Source of the DNA: Brachionus rotundiformis | Lineage: Eukaryota > Rotifera > Eurotatoria > Ploima > Brachionidae | Length of the DNA: 64,000 nt | Direction: 5' to 3' | Assembly (NCBI GenBank): GCA_016802295.1 | Contig: JAESIW010000210.1 | Span: forward strand, 558,001-622,000 | Part shown: piece by piece, positions 37,162 to 46,523 of the stretch | Layout: each line of letters begins with the position of its first letter | Position numbering within the stretch: the first letter of the stretch is position 1 | Program-made: the position numbers and the translations under genes | Notes under the pieces: generated by a model | Told to the model about the DNA's origin: nothing | The model's database searches: none | Seen by the model: only the letters and a program-made list of their open reading frames with translations

Positions 37162-38010
37162 TTATTTTTTAGATAATAAATCTAGTAAATTACCTAAAGT
37201 ATGTTGCATGTTGTTTCTGTGTACTACTAAATCTACCATACCGTGTTCTTGCAAATATTCTGCGGTTTGAAAACCCTCTGGTAGTTTCTTTTTAATAGTT
37301 TGTTCTATAACTCTGGCACCAGTAAATGCAATTGTTGCACCTTTTTCTGCAATATGAATATCGCCCAACATAGCAAAAGAGGCCGTAACGCCACCAGTTG
37401 TTGGGTTAATTAATATTACAATGTAAGGTAATTTTGCATCTTTTAGCATTTCAATAGCTACTGTGGTTTTAGGCATTTGCATTAAAGATAACACCCCTTC
37501 TTGCATTCTAGCACCGCCCGAAGACGTAATAGTTACAAAAGGAATTTTACGCTTAATAGCTTCTTTAACACTATGCACAAAGCCTTCGCCAAATGCAGTA
37601 CCCATAGAACCACCCATAAAAGCAAAGTTCATAGAGCATACAATAGCGTTAGTATTGCTAATTTTACCATAAGCCGAAACTATAGAATCATCAAAACCTG
37701 TTTTTTCTTTGTTTTGTTTTAATTTACTAGCGTATTTATCTTGGCTTTTAAATTTTAAAGGGTCTACTAAACCTTTTGGTAAATCTAATAATAAATACTT
37801 GCCATTGTTAAATAAATTTTCAAAACGTTTTAATACTGGTAAGTAAAAATGATGATCGCAAACACTACAAATTTGATTATTTTTTGCTAAATCTTTTTTA
37901 AACAACAAAGTAGAACAACTAGGGCAGGTAAGCCACAGGCCTTCTGGAACATCTTTTTTAGAGTTGTCTTGTACTATTTTTTTATCTATTAAGTTAGTTA
38001 TCCAATTCAT
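37162..38010 (-). CDS. accD: Acetyl-CoA carboxylase carboxyltransferase subunit beta
   Basis: Beta subunit of the carboxyltransferase that makes malonyl-CoA for fatty acids. The 282 residues carry an N-terminal zinc ribbon (Cys29, Cys32, Cys48, Cys51). The crotonase-like core follows, with GGSMGTAFGEG, SSGGARMQEG (about 162-171) and TGGVTASFAMLGD. The alpha subunit is not in the window. It lies downstream of the rpsA terminator. Confidence 0.97.
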   Translation of the reverse strand: MNWITNLIDKKIVQDNSKKDVPEGLWLTCPSCSTLLFKKDLAKNNQICSVCDHHFYLPVLKRFENLFNNGKYLLLDLPKGLVDPLKFKSQDKYASKLKQNKEKTGFDDSIVSAYGKISNTNAIVCSMNFAFMGGSMGTAFGEGFVHSVKEAIKRKIPFVTITSSGGARMQEGVLSLMQMPKTTVAIEMLKDAKLPYIVILINPTTGGVTASFAMLGDIHIAEKGATIAFTGARVIEQTIKKKLPEGFQTAEYLQEHGMVDLVVHRNNMQHTLGNLLDLLSKK

Positions 38011-38036
38011 AACTAAATCCTTATGTTATATGTTAT

Positions 38037-38079
38037 AAAAAAATAAAGCTTCCGCACGGTTTATAGCCATGCGAAAGCT
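38037..38079 (-). terminator. Rho-independent terminator after rpsA
   Basis: On the minus strand a 13-bp stem with two G-U pairs (38067-38079 with 38047-38059) and a seven-base loop is followed by a T-run (about 38037-38043). It lies directly after the rpsA stop codon and separates rpsA from accD-folC. Confidence 0.85.
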
Positions 38080-38086
38080 ACCATAA

Positions 38087-39793
38087 TTAGTTTTCTTCTT
38101 GTTCTTTTTTGCTATTAGCTAAGTTAAAAGCTTCTGCTAAAGAAAAAGTACTTTCTTCATCTGCACTAGATAAATGTTTTTTTCTTTCTTGGCTTTCAAA
38201 CAACTTAATAGACAATGCAATGTATTTGTTGCTAGAATTAACATTAGTAACAACTGCCTGTACATCGCTACCTATTGGGTAGGTGTCTAAAGATTGTTCA
38301 TTTTTTTCTAAAGCAATATCCATTTTTTTAACTAAACCAACTACGCCTTCTTTTAATTCAACTTCAAGGTCGTAATCGGTGTGGCCTACTACTTTACCAG
38401 TTACTATATCGCCTTTTTTAAAGCCTTCGTAAGCGGTTGCAGTTTTATCTTCGGTTAATTGCTTAATACCTAACACTATTCTATCACGCTCTAGCTCGCC
38501 CCTAATAACTTTGGCGTTAACTACATCGCCCACTGCATAGTTTTCTAGCAAGGCTTTGTCTTTACCTTCCCAAGATAAATCGCTTAATTTAATTAAGCTG
38601 GTTAGGTTTTGGCCAATTGTAACTATTAAGCCATTATCTTGTATGGCTTTAACAGTGGCTTCTACTACGCTACCTTCTGGGTTTTGTTTCATAAAGTCTG
38701 CCCAAGGGTTAGATATACACTGCTTAACACTTAAGTTAGTTTTGCGTTTGCTATCGTCAATTTCAATTACTTTTACGGTAATTTCATCGCCTATAGTGTA
38801 ATCTTTTTTAGGAGAAATATCTTTTTTTGTCCAACTTAGTTCAGATATATGCACTAAGCCTTCAATACCATCTGCTAAACCCACAAACACGCCATAATCT
38901 GCAGTGTTAGTAATTTTTAGGGTAAATACTTCGCCTACTTTGTATTTTTCTACAACTTCTTTCCATGGGTCTTGGCTTAATTGTTTTAAACCTAAAGAAA
39001 TACGGTTGTTATCTGGATTAATTTTAGTAATAACTAACTTAATAGTTTCGCCTAATTGTAATACTTCAGATATATGGTTAATTCTGCTCCAAGAAATATC
39101 GGTTACGTGTAATAAGCCGTCTACCGAACCTAAATCTATAAATGCACCATAACCAGTTAAGTTTTTAACCACACCTTCTACAATTTGGCCTTCTTTGTAG
39201 TTTTCGGTAGAAACTAACTCGCCTTGTTCGTTAACAGATTTACCAGCTAAAGCTTTTTTAGAAACAATAATGTTAAATCTTTCTTTGTCCATTTTAATAA
39301 TTTGAAACAAATCGTCTTTACCAACTAAACCATTAATATTTTTAATAGATCTAGCATCTAACTGCGAACCTGGTAAAAAAGACAATAAACCATCTACCAC
39401 AACAGCAAAACCGCCTTTAATACGCTTAGTAATAGAACCAGTAACTGGCGAACCATCTACCATTTTTTTCTCTAATTCGTACCAAACTTCTTCTCTTCTG
39501 GCTTTTTCTCTGCTTAAAACAATGTTGCCATCGTTATCTTCGTATCTTTCTATGTATACTTCTACTTCGTCTCCTACAGTAAAATTAGGAACTTCGCCTT
39601 CGGAATTTTTAAATTCGCTTAATAAAATTTTACCTTCGCTTTTTAAACCAACGTCTACGGTGGCATAGTAGTTATCTAAAGCTACTATTATTCCTTTTAC
39701 TATGTGGTTTTCAAAAGATGAAATGTTTTCTACGCTTTGTTGAAATAATTGGCCAAAATCTTCGGCCGTGTTGTTGATAGTGTTATCTGTCAT
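38087..39793 (-). CDS. rpsA: 30S ribosomal protein S1
   Basis: RNA-binding ribosomal protein that helps load mRNAs. The 568 residues contain six S1 (OB-fold) domains; clear examples start at ENHIVKGIIVAL (about 25), GQIVEGVVKNLTGYGAFIDL (about 200) and GEVFTLKITNTADYGVFVGL (about 285). Each ends with LGLKQL-type or VKQC-type strands. It lies in the conserved order aroA-cmk-rpsA and ends in a strong terminator. Confidence 0.97.
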   Translation of the reverse strand: MTDNTINNTAEDFGQLFQQSVENISSFENHIVKGIIVALDNYYATVDVGLKSEGKILLSEFKNSEGEVPNFTVGDEVEVYIERYEDNDGNIVLSREKARREEVWYELEKKMVDGSPVTGSITKRIKGGFAVVVDGLLSFLPGSQLDARSIKNINGLVGKDDLFQIIKMDKERFNIIVSKKALAGKSVNEQGELVSTENYKEGQIVEGVVKNLTGYGAFIDLGSVDGLLHVTDISWSRINHISEVLQLGETIKLVITKINPDNNRISLGLKQLSQDPWKEVVEKYKVGEVFTLKITNTADYGVFVGLADGIEGLVHISELSWTKKDISPKKDYTIGDEITVKVIEIDDSKRKTNLSVKQCISNPWADFMKQNPEGSVVEATVKAIQDNGLIVTIGQNLTSLIKLSDLSWEGKDKALLENYAVGDVVNAKVIRGELERDRIVLGIKQLTEDKTATAYEGFKKGDIVTGKVVGHTDYDLEVELKEGVVGLVKKMDIALEKNEQSLDTYPIGSDVQAVVTNVNSSNKYIALSIKLFESQERKKHLSSADEESTFSLAEAFNLANSKKEQEEN

Positions 39794-39910
39794 TATATAT
39801 AATTAAAGGTTATTAATAAAAATACTAATAAGCAAAATGCTTATTTAGTTGTTATTTTACCTTATTTTTACATAAAAGTATAATCTTTTTTACAGGCTGT
39901 GCTGTTTTTA

Positions 39911-40615
39911 TTAGCAAATATTACATGTTTGCTTAACATAATTAAGCATTTGCGTAACGGTATATTCTACCGAATTACTAGAGTTATCTATAAAAATTGC
40001 ATCTGCGGTTTGTATTAGCGGTGCGTTTTTGCGGGTGGTGTCTTGGTGGTCTCGGTTTTTTAGCGAATTATACAAATTATTAAATTTAATAGAATCTTGC
40101 GGTAATATAGGCATACTGCCGTATAAATCTTTAAAACGGCGTTGGGCTCTAACTTGTAGGTTAGCATTTACAAAAAATTTTACATTAGCATTAGGAAAAA
40201 CCACCGATCCTAAATCTCTGCCATCTAGCACACTACCACCTACGTATGTGCCATTAAGTATAGGGTTAATAGCAAAATTATGCTGAAACTGTAATAAGTT
40301 TTGCCTTATTTGAGTATGTTGCGCTATAGCAGAAGCGGCTTCTGCAACGTTATTATTGCTTAGTTGCTTAACGTTTACTTCTGCAAAATTAATTTTTAAA
40401 GATTGTTGCAATATTGGGGCAATGTTGGTAATTTGCTTATTTATAAATAAATTATTATTAATAGCAAACCAACCTAAAAACCTATATAACAGGCCGGTAT
40501 CTAAATATGCAAAGTTTAGTTGCTTAGCTAAAGCTTTAGAAAGAGTTCCTTTGCCAGAGCCCGAGGTACCGTCTACCACTATAGTAATTTTGTTATGGTG
40601 TGTATTTGCTTGCAT
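39911..40615 (-). CDS. cmk: Cytidylate kinase
   Basis: Phosphorylates CMP and dCMP. The 234 residues show the P-loop DGTSGSGKGTLSK (about 14-26), AYLDTGLLYR (about 35-44), DGRDLGSVVFPNA (about 128-140) and the LID region with RRFKDL and RDHQDTTR. It is the middle gene of aroA-cmk-rpsA, 57 bp after the aroA start region and 117 bp before rpsA. Confidence 0.95.
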   Translation of the reverse strand: MQANTHHNKITIVVDGTSGSGKGTLSKALAKQLNFAYLDTGLLYRFLGWFAINNNLFINKQITNIAPILQQSLKINFAEVNVKQLSNNNVAEAASAIAQHTQIRQNLLQFQHNFAINPILNGTYVGGSVLDGRDLGSVVFPNANVKFFVNANLQVRAQRRFKDLYGSMPILPQDSIKFNNLYNSLKNRDHQDTTRKNAPLIQTADAIFIDNSSNSVEYTVTQMLNYVKQTCNIC

Positions 40616-40672
40616 ATTAGCCTATTATAAATTTAAATTTATTTAATGTACCTGTATATTATATTACAAAAA

Positions 40673-42070
40673 TTATAATATGTGCCAATTTATTTGTTGG
40701 GCTATTTGTAAAAAATTAGGAAAAGATGTATTAATATTACTGCAATTTAGCACAGTAATAGGTTTAATACATCTGCTTGCTAACACTAGCATGCTCATGC
40801 TTATGCGGTGGTCTAAAAAACTGTGTAATTGTTGGTTAGTGTTGTGTATAATGTTGTTGGTTAAATTACTTAGGCCGTGTACGCTTAGGCTATCTGCTGT
40901 AGAGCTTGTATTAAAGCCCATTAAATTAAAATTGTGCTCTATTGCTTGTATTCTATCGCTTTCTTTATAGCGTAGCTCGTTAATACCATTAAAAACCGAT
41001 ACCCCTTTGGCAAACAAGCAAATTACCGCTAAAATAGGAAACTCATCTATCATTAAATTTACTAAATTTGCACTAACATTACAAGCCTGCAAATTACTGT
41101 ATTTTACGTTAATATCTGCGGTTGGTTCGCCATTAATGTTGCTGGTGTTGGTTATGGTAATGTTGGCGTGCATTTGTTGTAATACTTGTAGTAGTCCGGT
41201 TCTGGTGGTGTTAATATTAACATTGCGTATGGTTATATTAGCATTTGGTGTAATTAAAGCTAATGCTATAAAAAAACTAGCAGAAGAAAAATCTGCCGGA
41301 ATATTATAATTATAAGCTTTAACCATACACTTAGGGTTACCTTGCACGGTTATAAAATTATTATCTACCTTGCTAACCACTGGTAAGCTTAAGTTTTGCA
41401 ACATATTTTCGGTATGGTTTCTGCTTAAACTTACATTGCTTAAGTTGGTAACACCATTGGCAAACAACCCTGCCAGTATAATTGCCGATTTTACCTGTGC
41501 CGAATACACATTACTATAATTAACTCCCTGCAACTGCTTAGGCTGTATAGTTAAAGGTAAAGTATTGTTAGAATTTAAAAAATTTATGCTAGCCCCCATT
41601 AAACGCAGTGGCTCTACTACACGCAACATAGGGCGTTTTAGCAACGATTCATCGCCGGTTATAGTAAATGTAGTGTTGCTGTTTTTGTTTGCTAGTAAAT
41701 CACCTGCCAATATACCCATTAGTAATCTGGTAGAGGTTCCAGAGTTACCCATATCTAAATTAATTTTGTTACTAGTTGGCGTGTAGTTACCAAATCCGTT
41801 AGATTGCACTTGCAATACATTGTTTACTGCATTATTACTGGCTGTAGTATTACTAACGCTAAAATTAAATTTTACCCCAAGCTGTGTAAAGCAGTTTATA
41901 GTGTTGTTAACATCTAAGCTATTTAATATATTGGTAATTGTGCTATTGCCTTTGGCTAATGCACTAAATATAACCGCCCTGTGCGAAATAGATTTATCTG
42001 GCGGAATATTACTAATAATTATATTATTTGTAGCAGTAAAATTAAACAAAGATGTTGTTAAGTTTTGCAT
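40673..42070 (-). CDS. aroA: 3-phosphoshikimate 1-carboxyvinyltransferase (EPSP synthase)
   Basis: Penultimate step of the shikimate pathway to chorismate. The 465 residues include PPDKSISHRAVIFSAL (catalytic Lys about 23), DMGNSGTSTRLLMG (about 108-121), the RNHTENML motif and DEFPILAV (about 341-348). LRYKESDRI (about 366-374) follows. Slightly longer than usual because of Asn-rich loops. It heads the aroA-cmk-rpsA operon and shows that aromatic amino acid and folate precursors can be made here. Confidence 0.95.
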   Translation of the reverse strand: MQNLTTSLFNFTATNNIIISNIPPDKSISHRAVIFSALAKGNSTITNILNSLDVNNTINCFTQLGVKFNFSVSNTTASNNAVNNVLQVQSNGFGNYTPTSNKINLDMGNSGTSTRLLMGILAGDLLANKNSNTTFTITGDESLLKRPMLRVVEPLRLMGASINFLNSNNTLPLTIQPKQLQGVNYSNVYSAQVKSAIILAGLFANGVTNLSNVSLSRNHTENMLQNLSLPVVSKVDNNFITVQGNPKCMVKAYNYNIPADFSSASFFIALALITPNANITIRNVNINTTRTGLLQVLQQMHANITITNTSNINGEPTADINVKYSNLQACNVSANLVNLMIDEFPILAVICLFAKGVSVFNGINELRYKESDRIQAIEHNFNLMGFNTSSTADSLSVHGLSNLTNNIIHNTNQQLHSFLDHRISMSMLVLASRCIKPITVLNCSNINTSFPNFLQIAQQINWHIL

Positions 42071-42571
42071 TTATTTATTGTTGTACTTGGTTTTAATTAG
42101 CAAAGCGTGTGTAATTTTTGTTAATTTAGTTGCAGTTGACCCAAAGAAAAAAGCTACAATAGCGGTTGCAACAAAAATAGGCAAAAAATTACTAAACCAA
42201 TGATATACAAAATTAACATTTATAGAATACTTAATTATTGTAACCACAAACGAAACACAAAACCCTAACAATGCAGACATATAAACTATAAATATTAATC
42301 TTAACGCTGTATTTGATAATTCTGCTATATTAGTATTTTTTACAATATTGGCCTTAGTGTAATTGGTTAATTTACTAACTAAAGGAATGCAAAAAAAAGA
42401 TATAGGTGCAGTTATAGCGCAATCTACTAAAAAACCTTTTAACCAATAACTAACAAAACTAAAATTAATAGAATGAACCTGCAAAGTAAAGTAAAAAGAA
42501 ATAACCAAACCAACTTGTATAGTCATATAAAATATAAAAAGTAATTTTAAAGATATAGAACCATTTGTCAT
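42071..42571 (-). CDS. Two-unit DUF2798-like membrane protein
   Basis: 166 residues with four hydrophobic helices in two similar halves. Each half has an F-(I/V)-Y-M start, an aromatic-x-W segment (SYWLKGFLVD in the first, YHWFSNFLPI in the second) and a Pro- or Gly-containing second helix ending in a short positive loop. This is the DUF2798 pattern, a small membrane family of unknown function. It stops immediately before the aroA start region and follows a one-unit paralog by 15 bp. Confidence 0.7.
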   Translation of the reverse strand: MTNGSISLKLLFIFYMTIQVGLVISFYFTLQVHSINFSFVSYWLKGFLVDCAITAPISFFCIPLVSKLTNYTKANIVKNTNIAELSNTALRLIFIVYMSALLGFCVSFVVTIIKYSINVNFVYHWFSNFLPIFVATAIVAFFFGSTATKLTKITHALLIKTKYNNK

Positions 42572-42586
42572 TTAATAACCTTTATA

Positions 42587-42829
42587 CTAATTATTTTTAA
42601 ATAACACAGACGATGTTAACAAAGTTAACTTATTGGCCACAGGGGCACAAAAAAACGCTATGGGTGCCGAAACCATAAACGAAGACAAAAAGGCTTTAAA
42701 CCAAAGGCCAAAAAATTGCTGGTTTAACGGATACTGTTGCAATGTAAAATAAAACGATATTCCTATACCAACCATTATAGACATATAAAACACAAAAATC
42801 ATTCTAGACAAAGTGGCGTTTACTTTCAT
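42587..42829 (-). CDS. One-unit DUF2798-like membrane protein
   Basis: 80 residues, two hydrophobic helices, similar to each half of the neighbouring 166-residue protein (FVFYMSIMVG and FGLWFKAFLSS, then SAPIAFFCAPVANKL). The start at 42829 is chosen because GGAG lies 10 bases before it. An ATG at 42880 would add 17 residues but has no ribosome site. Function unknown. Confidence 0.65.
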   Translation of the reverse strand: MKVNATLSRMIFVFYMSIMVGIGISFYFTLQQYPLNQQFFGLWFKAFLSSFMVSAPIAFFCAPVANKLTLLTSSVLFKNN

Positions 42830-43058
42830 TATAAGGGGTCTCCGTATTATTTTATAGGTGCTAAGCAACGTAGCAAACATTACAATAAATTATACATACA
42901 TAGCAATAAATAGTCAAAACATATTGTTATAAATTTATGTTTTATTAATGTAATATTTTATTTTACTTTGCAATTAATATAGTTTATAATATAAAAAAGC
43001 TTATAGTATTAATTACTGGTTAGTATAGTTTATATTGCCGTGTAAGTAATGCATATGT

Positions 43059-43134
43059 GGGGTCTTAGCTCAGCTGGTAGAGCACTACAATGGCATTGTA
43101 GGGGTCAGGGGTTCAACTCCCCTAGGCTCCACCA
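43059..43134 (+). tRNA. tRNA-Ala (GGC)
   Basis: 76-nt cloverleaf. Acceptor GGGGTCT with AGGCTCC (one G-U), D arm AGCTCAGCTGGTAGAGC, anticodon stem-loop CTACA-ATGGCAT-TGTAG giving GGC (codons GCC and GCT), T arm AGGGGTTCAACTCCCCT, discriminator A and encoded CCA. Confidence 0.95.
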
Positions 43135-43197
43135 TTAAAGCTTTTATTAAATAAGCGTAATTATAATTATAAATAAACCATAATTAAAATAAATTAT

Positions 43198-43908
43198 ATG
43201 AAAACACTAAAAATTTTATTTGTATCTTTAGCCTTAATTTTTACAAGCGTTAAAGCAGAAATACCAAAAGTTGGCAAGTTTTTAAAAATACCAATGTCGG
43301 AATACAAGTTAGTTTACACCACTACTTACGGCAGTTTGTACGATGATTTTAGCAAAGAAATTGAAGAAATAACCGCAGAAATTAAGCAGTATAGCCTTAA
43401 CCCATTAAAAATAGTTGTAATATATTTAGATTCTGATACCCAAAACAATGTAACTACTTTAGATGCTAGAAAAAATAAAGAGCAATCTGCCATAGAAGCC
43501 GAAATACAAAACAATGTAGCTATAACTAAAGATTTACTAGAAGAAATTTACCCTGCAGCGTATTTAAACTATAAACGCAGAGTGCTAATTGGGGCATTGC
43601 TACTACCTAGCATTACCTTTAACAACACTAATAAATATAAATCTATAGATTTACCTGCTAATAACGTTATGGGCTTTCAGGTATTACTTAGCAACCTAAG
43701 CAAAGACTTTGACCAAAAAACTTTTACAGCCTACTCTCGTTCTTCTATACTTAGATACATTTATGTAAAGCGTGCTCAGGATACTTTATTTTTAACCGAA
43801 CTAAAAGACACCGCTTTTGGTAGCTCTATATTTTTTGCATACCCTTTTAGCAAAGAACTACTAGAAGAACGCTACACAGAAGTAGAAGAAACAAAAAATA
43901 TTAATTAA
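43198..43908 (+). CDS. Secreted protein of unknown function
   Basis: 236 residues. A signal peptide (MKTLKILFVSLALIFTSVKA, cut before EIPK) is followed by a mixed alpha/beta domain rich in Lys, Glu and Tyr, with a coiled-coil-like stretch at about 55-120. No motif was recognised. It lies between tRNA-Ala and two small lipoproteins on the same strand, 14 bp before the first. It is probably part of an envelope-related accessory group. Confidence 0.7.
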   Translation: MKTLKILFVSLALIFTSVKAEIPKVGKFLKIPMSEYKLVYTTTYGSLYDDFSKEIEEITAEIKQYSLNPLKIVVIYLDSDTQNNVTTLDARKNKEQSAIEAEIQNNVAITKDLLEEIYPAAYLNYKRRVLIGALLLPSITFNNTNKYKSIDLPANNVMGFQVLLSNLSKDFDQKTFTAYSRSSILRYIYVKRAQDTLFLTELKDTAFGSSIFFAYPFSKELLEERYTEVEETKNIN

Positions 43909-43922
43909 AATTACAGCTAACA

Positions 43923-44225
43923 ATGAAAAAATATATACTATCTATTTTGTTAATTTTGTTATTAAATGTATCATCTTGCGGTTTAGTTTTGCAGTATAAA
44001 AATATAAACCAAACTAAAACCGATAAAATTAATTACGTAGTTTTAGGAACCGATGTTATTTTTGGCGGAACCATAAGCATTTTAGCCAACCTACCCCTTT
44101 ACTATACAGGTATTTACTTAATTGTGCCTTTAACTATAGATTACGCTATAGGCACTTTGTTTTATACTAAAGAGCAATACGATGCTAAACCAAAAGGTAT
44201 ATTAGACGTAATAACCGATAGATAA
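43923..44225 (+). CDS. Small lipoprotein, SCG family, copy 1
   Basis: 100 residues. Signal peptide with lipobox NVSSC (Cys19) followed by GLVLQ. A hydrophobic middle ends with PLTIDYAIGTLFY. The Cys-Gly-Leu-(hydrophobic) start and the later Asp-containing ID-Y segment recur in the lipoproteins at 44234 and 47819. It slightly resembles enterobacterial YceK/YidQ lipoproteins (Cys-Gly and a later D-x3-T-L stretch), but that is weak. The next family member starts 8 bp downstream. Confidence 0.65.
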   Translation: MKKYILSILLILLLNVSSCGLVLQYKNINQTKTDKINYVVLGTDVIFGGTISILANLPLYYTGIYLIVPLTIDYAIGTLFYTKEQYDAKPKGILDVITDR

Positions 44226-44233
44226 TAGTTAAC

Positions 44234-44527
44234 ATGCTAAAATATATAAAAAAAATATGTGTTGTTTGTGTTTTGCTAATGTTTTTAGCTTCGTGCGGAT
44301 TGATTTTAAAACCCAAGCAAGCCGGCAAAGAAGCCACACAACAATTAGATATTCCTATTGTATTGTTAGACTCCACAGGCTTACTAGCATTAGTATTACC
44401 AGGTTTAGTACCTGGGTTTTATGCTACCATAGGGGCAACACTAGGTGCGGCTATAAGTGTTTCTAGCTTAGGGCTAGACTACTACTATAACACTTTGTTT
44501 ATTAGTAAAATTCAATTTTCTAAATAA
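44234..44527 (+). CDS. Small lipoprotein, SCG family, copy 2
   Basis: 97 residues. Lipobox FLASC (Cys21) then GLILK. A Gly-rich hydrophobic middle with LDIPIVLLDSTGLLALVLPG and the end GLDYYYNTLFI. It shares the layout of copy 1, so the two are tandem paralogs in one operon. It converges on the M20 peptidase across a hairpin at 44554-44583. Confidence 0.65.
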   Translation: MLKYIKKICVVCVLLMFLASCGLILKPKQAGKEATQQLDIPIVLLDSTGLLALVLPGLVPGFYATIGATLGAAISVSSLGLDYYYNTLFISKIQFSK

Positions 44528-44553
44528 ATTTAAAATCAACTCTAAAAGTAAAC

Positions 44554-44583
44554 ATAAGTAAGCCTTGGCTAAAGCTTACTTAT
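44554..44583. repeat. Inverted repeat between lipoprotein copy 2 and M20 peptidase
   Basis: Perfect 10-bp stem (44554-44563 with 44574-44583), ten-base loop, spanning the M20 stop codon. It lacks a clear T-run on either side, so it is only a weak terminator candidate for the two convergent units. Confidence 0.5.
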
Positions 44584-45711
44584 ATCGGTTAATATTTGTT
44601 GCAATAATATAACTTTTGGTTCTACAGAAGTTATATCTAAAAATTCTAAATTAGCATTATGCATACCGCCCCCTACTGCCCCTAGGCCGTCTATAGTGGC
44701 AATACCTAATGCAGAAACCAAGTTGCCATCGCTACCGCCTGCACTGGTGGTGTATGTTATAGGCATATTTACCGCATTAGCACTTTTTAACACTAAATCT
44801 TCTAACCATAGGCTTTGTGTAGTGTTAGCCAGTGGCGTTTTGTAAGAAACCTGCGTAAATGTAATTTTTACTTTATTATCTAACGGATTTTGCACCCTAT
44901 GCATAATAGTATTTTGCATATTTTTAAATGTATTATCATCTAAAAACCTAATTTCTATGTAAGCACAGGCGGTATCTGATATAACATTGCTGGCACCTTC
45001 GCCCCCTACCGAACCCCCACTAACAGGGTTAACGTTAAAAGTAGTATTTAAGCTTGCATTGTTAAATTGTTGCATAAATGTTAAAAAATGTGCCATCTCC
45101 ATTATAGCACTTGCCCCATTAGTAGGTACCGATGCATGGGCGGCTATTCCGCTAAATTCTACTTTAAAACGCTGTATACCTTTGCGTTTATTAACTAAAG
45201 TGTTAAGCCCGCCTTCTGGGGGTTCTAGCACTAAAACGCTTTTGCTTTTTTTGCAAATTTCTACTATTTTTTCTTCCGAATAAATAGAGCTAATTTCTTC
45301 GTCTGGGTTGTTAATTATAGCTATAGATAAACTATTAAGCACATTAGCAGGCAAGCTTTGCAAAGCATATAAACCAACTAATAAGCCAGATTTCATATCT
45401 ATAGCCCCTAAGCCGTATGCTTGGTTATTTTTAACGGTTAATAAATGATTATGCACAATATTAGCATTGTACACGGTATCTAAATGCCCTATTAACACTA
45501 CATCGTAATGGGTGGCGTTGGGCTTGTTGGTGGCAAACAACATTGGGCCAACTTGGTTACCAACATTTATTAATTTAGTGGTAAAATTAAGTTGTGTGTA
45601 AAAATTTTGCATAATTTTAGCAACCTCCATTACCCCTGCTGGCTGGTAAGTACCACAGTTTATGTTGGTTAGTTTAGCTAAATCTTGTAAAAAATTATTT
45701 ATATTAAACAT
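44569..45711 (-). CDS. M20 family metallopeptidase (glutamate carboxypeptidase-like)
   Basis: 380 residues. The di-zinc site is complete: GHLDTV (about 75-80), AIDMKSG with the bridging Asp (about 102-108), NPDEEI with Glu (about 134-139), LEPP (about 160-163) and the last His in GGMHNANLEF. A dimerisation domain (about 180-290) interrupts the catalytic domain. It resembles carboxypeptidase G2-like M20 enzymes that release C-terminal Glu. The substrate is unknown. No signal peptide is seen. Confidence 0.85.
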   Translation of the reverse strand: MFNINNFLQDLAKLTNINCGTYQPAGVMEVAKIMQNFYTQLNFTTKLINVGNQVGPMLFATNKPNATHYDVVLIGHLDTVYNANIVHNHLLTVKNNQAYGLGAIDMKSGLLVGLYALQSLPANVLNSLSIAIINNPDEEISSIYSEEKIVEICKKSKSVLVLEPPEGGLNTLVNKRKGIQRFKVEFSGIAAHASVPTNGASAIMEMAHFLTFMQQFNNASLNTTFNVNPVSGGSVGGEGASNVISDTACAYIEIRFLDDNTFKNMQNTIMHRVQNPLDNKVKITFTQVSYKTPLANTTQSLWLEDLVLKSANAVNMPITYTTSAGGSDGNLVSALGIATIDGLGAVGGGMHNANLEFLDITSVEPKVILLQQILTDISKL

Positions 45712-45743
45712 GGTGCCTCTTTTTTTTTATTTATAAAAAATGC

Positions 45744-45772
45744 TTGATATTATTAATATTATATAGTATAAT
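45744..45772 (+). promoter_or_regulatory. Sigma70-type promoter of rplU
   Basis: -35 TTGATA (45744-45749), 17-bp spacer, -10 TATAAT (45767-45772). It predicts a start near 45780 and a leader of about 70 bases before rplU. Confidence 0.75.
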
Positions 45773-45799
45773 AAACAAATGTTTAAGATTAATTTAATT

Positions 45800-45819
45800 G
45801 CTTAACCAAATTGTTAGGC
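45800..45819 (+). promoter_or_regulatory. Hairpin in the rplU leader
   Basis: Stem GCTTAAC (45800-45806) with GTTAGGC (45813-45819), six-base loop, one G-U pair. It lies in the predicted 5' leader of rplU about 30 bases before the start. It may be a ribosomal protein leader, but no known class is matched. Confidence 0.35.
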
Positions 45820-45847
45820 AAAAACGGTATTTTAAAGGATAAAAAAT

Positions 45848-46156
45848 ATGTTTGCTGTTATTAAATTTGCTGGGGCTCAGCATATAGTTAAAAAAAATGA
45901 TATTATAACAGTTAATTCTGTAAATGCAGAAGTAGGCGACGAAATAACTGTTACAGATGTGCTTTCTTTAATTAATGGAGACGACGTTACTATTGGTACT
46001 CCGTTAGTAGAAAATAAAAAGGTTACTTTAAAACTTTTAAACAACTTTAAAGGCGAAAAAGTAATTGTTTTTAAAAAAAGAAGAAGAAAACACTCTAAAA
46101 GAAAAAACGGGCACAGACAACACTTAACCAAGTTGCAAGTGGTTGATATAGCCTAA
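45848..46156 (+). CDS. rplU: 50S ribosomal protein L21
   Basis: 102 residues, standard length. N-terminal MFAVIKFAGAQHIVKKND and the basic C-terminal KRRRKHSKRKNGHRQHLTKL are typical. It heads rplU-rpmA with its own sigma70-type promoter and AAAGGA ribosome site. Confidence 0.97.
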   Translation: MFAVIKFAGAQHIVKKNDIITVNSVNAEVGDEITVTDVLSLINGDDVTIGTPLVENKKVTLKLLNNFKGEKVIVFKKRRRKHSKRKNGHRQHLTKLQVVDIA

Positions 46157-46186
46157 TATTATTAAAACTTATACGGAGAAATTACT

Positions 46187-46438
46187 ATGGCTCAAAAGAA
46201 AGGTGGCGGAAGTACACGAAACGGTAGAGATTCTAATCCTAAGTATTTAGGGGTTAAAAAATACGGAAGCCAAAAAGTTATAACTGGCAATATACTTGTG
46301 CGTCAACGTGGCACGGTTTTTCATGCTGGTAAAAATGTTGGCATAGGTAAAGACCATACCCTATTTGCATTAGCAGATGGCGTGGTTAACTTTACTAAGT
46401 TAGGGCACAGAAAAGTTATTAACGTTGTAAACGCATAA
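46187..46438 (+). CDS. rpmA: 50S ribosomal protein L27
   Basis: 83 residues. [15 protein letters not shown] at the N-terminus needs no leader cleavage, and [29 protein letters not shown] complete the family pattern. The CGGAGAA ribosome site is 6 bp before the start. A terminator follows at 46464. Confidence 0.97.
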   Translation: MAQKKGGGSTRNGRDSNPKYLGVKKYGSQKVITGNILVRQRGTVFHAGKNVGIGKDHTLFALADGVVNFTKLGHRKVINVVNA

Positions 46439-46463
46439 CTTTTACTTAACATAAAATTGCATA

Positions 46464-46503
46464 AAATAGTGCTAGCAAAATTTTATTGTTAGCACTATTT
46501 TTG
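46464..46503 (+). terminator. Rho-independent terminator after rpmA
   Basis: Stem of 15 bp (11 perfect, then four weaker pairs) around a seven-base loop, from about 46464 to 46500, followed by a T-run. A TATAAT at 46504-46509 just beyond could be the -10 of obgE. Confidence 0.85.
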
Positions 46504-46523
46504 TATAATACACAGAAGAAATT

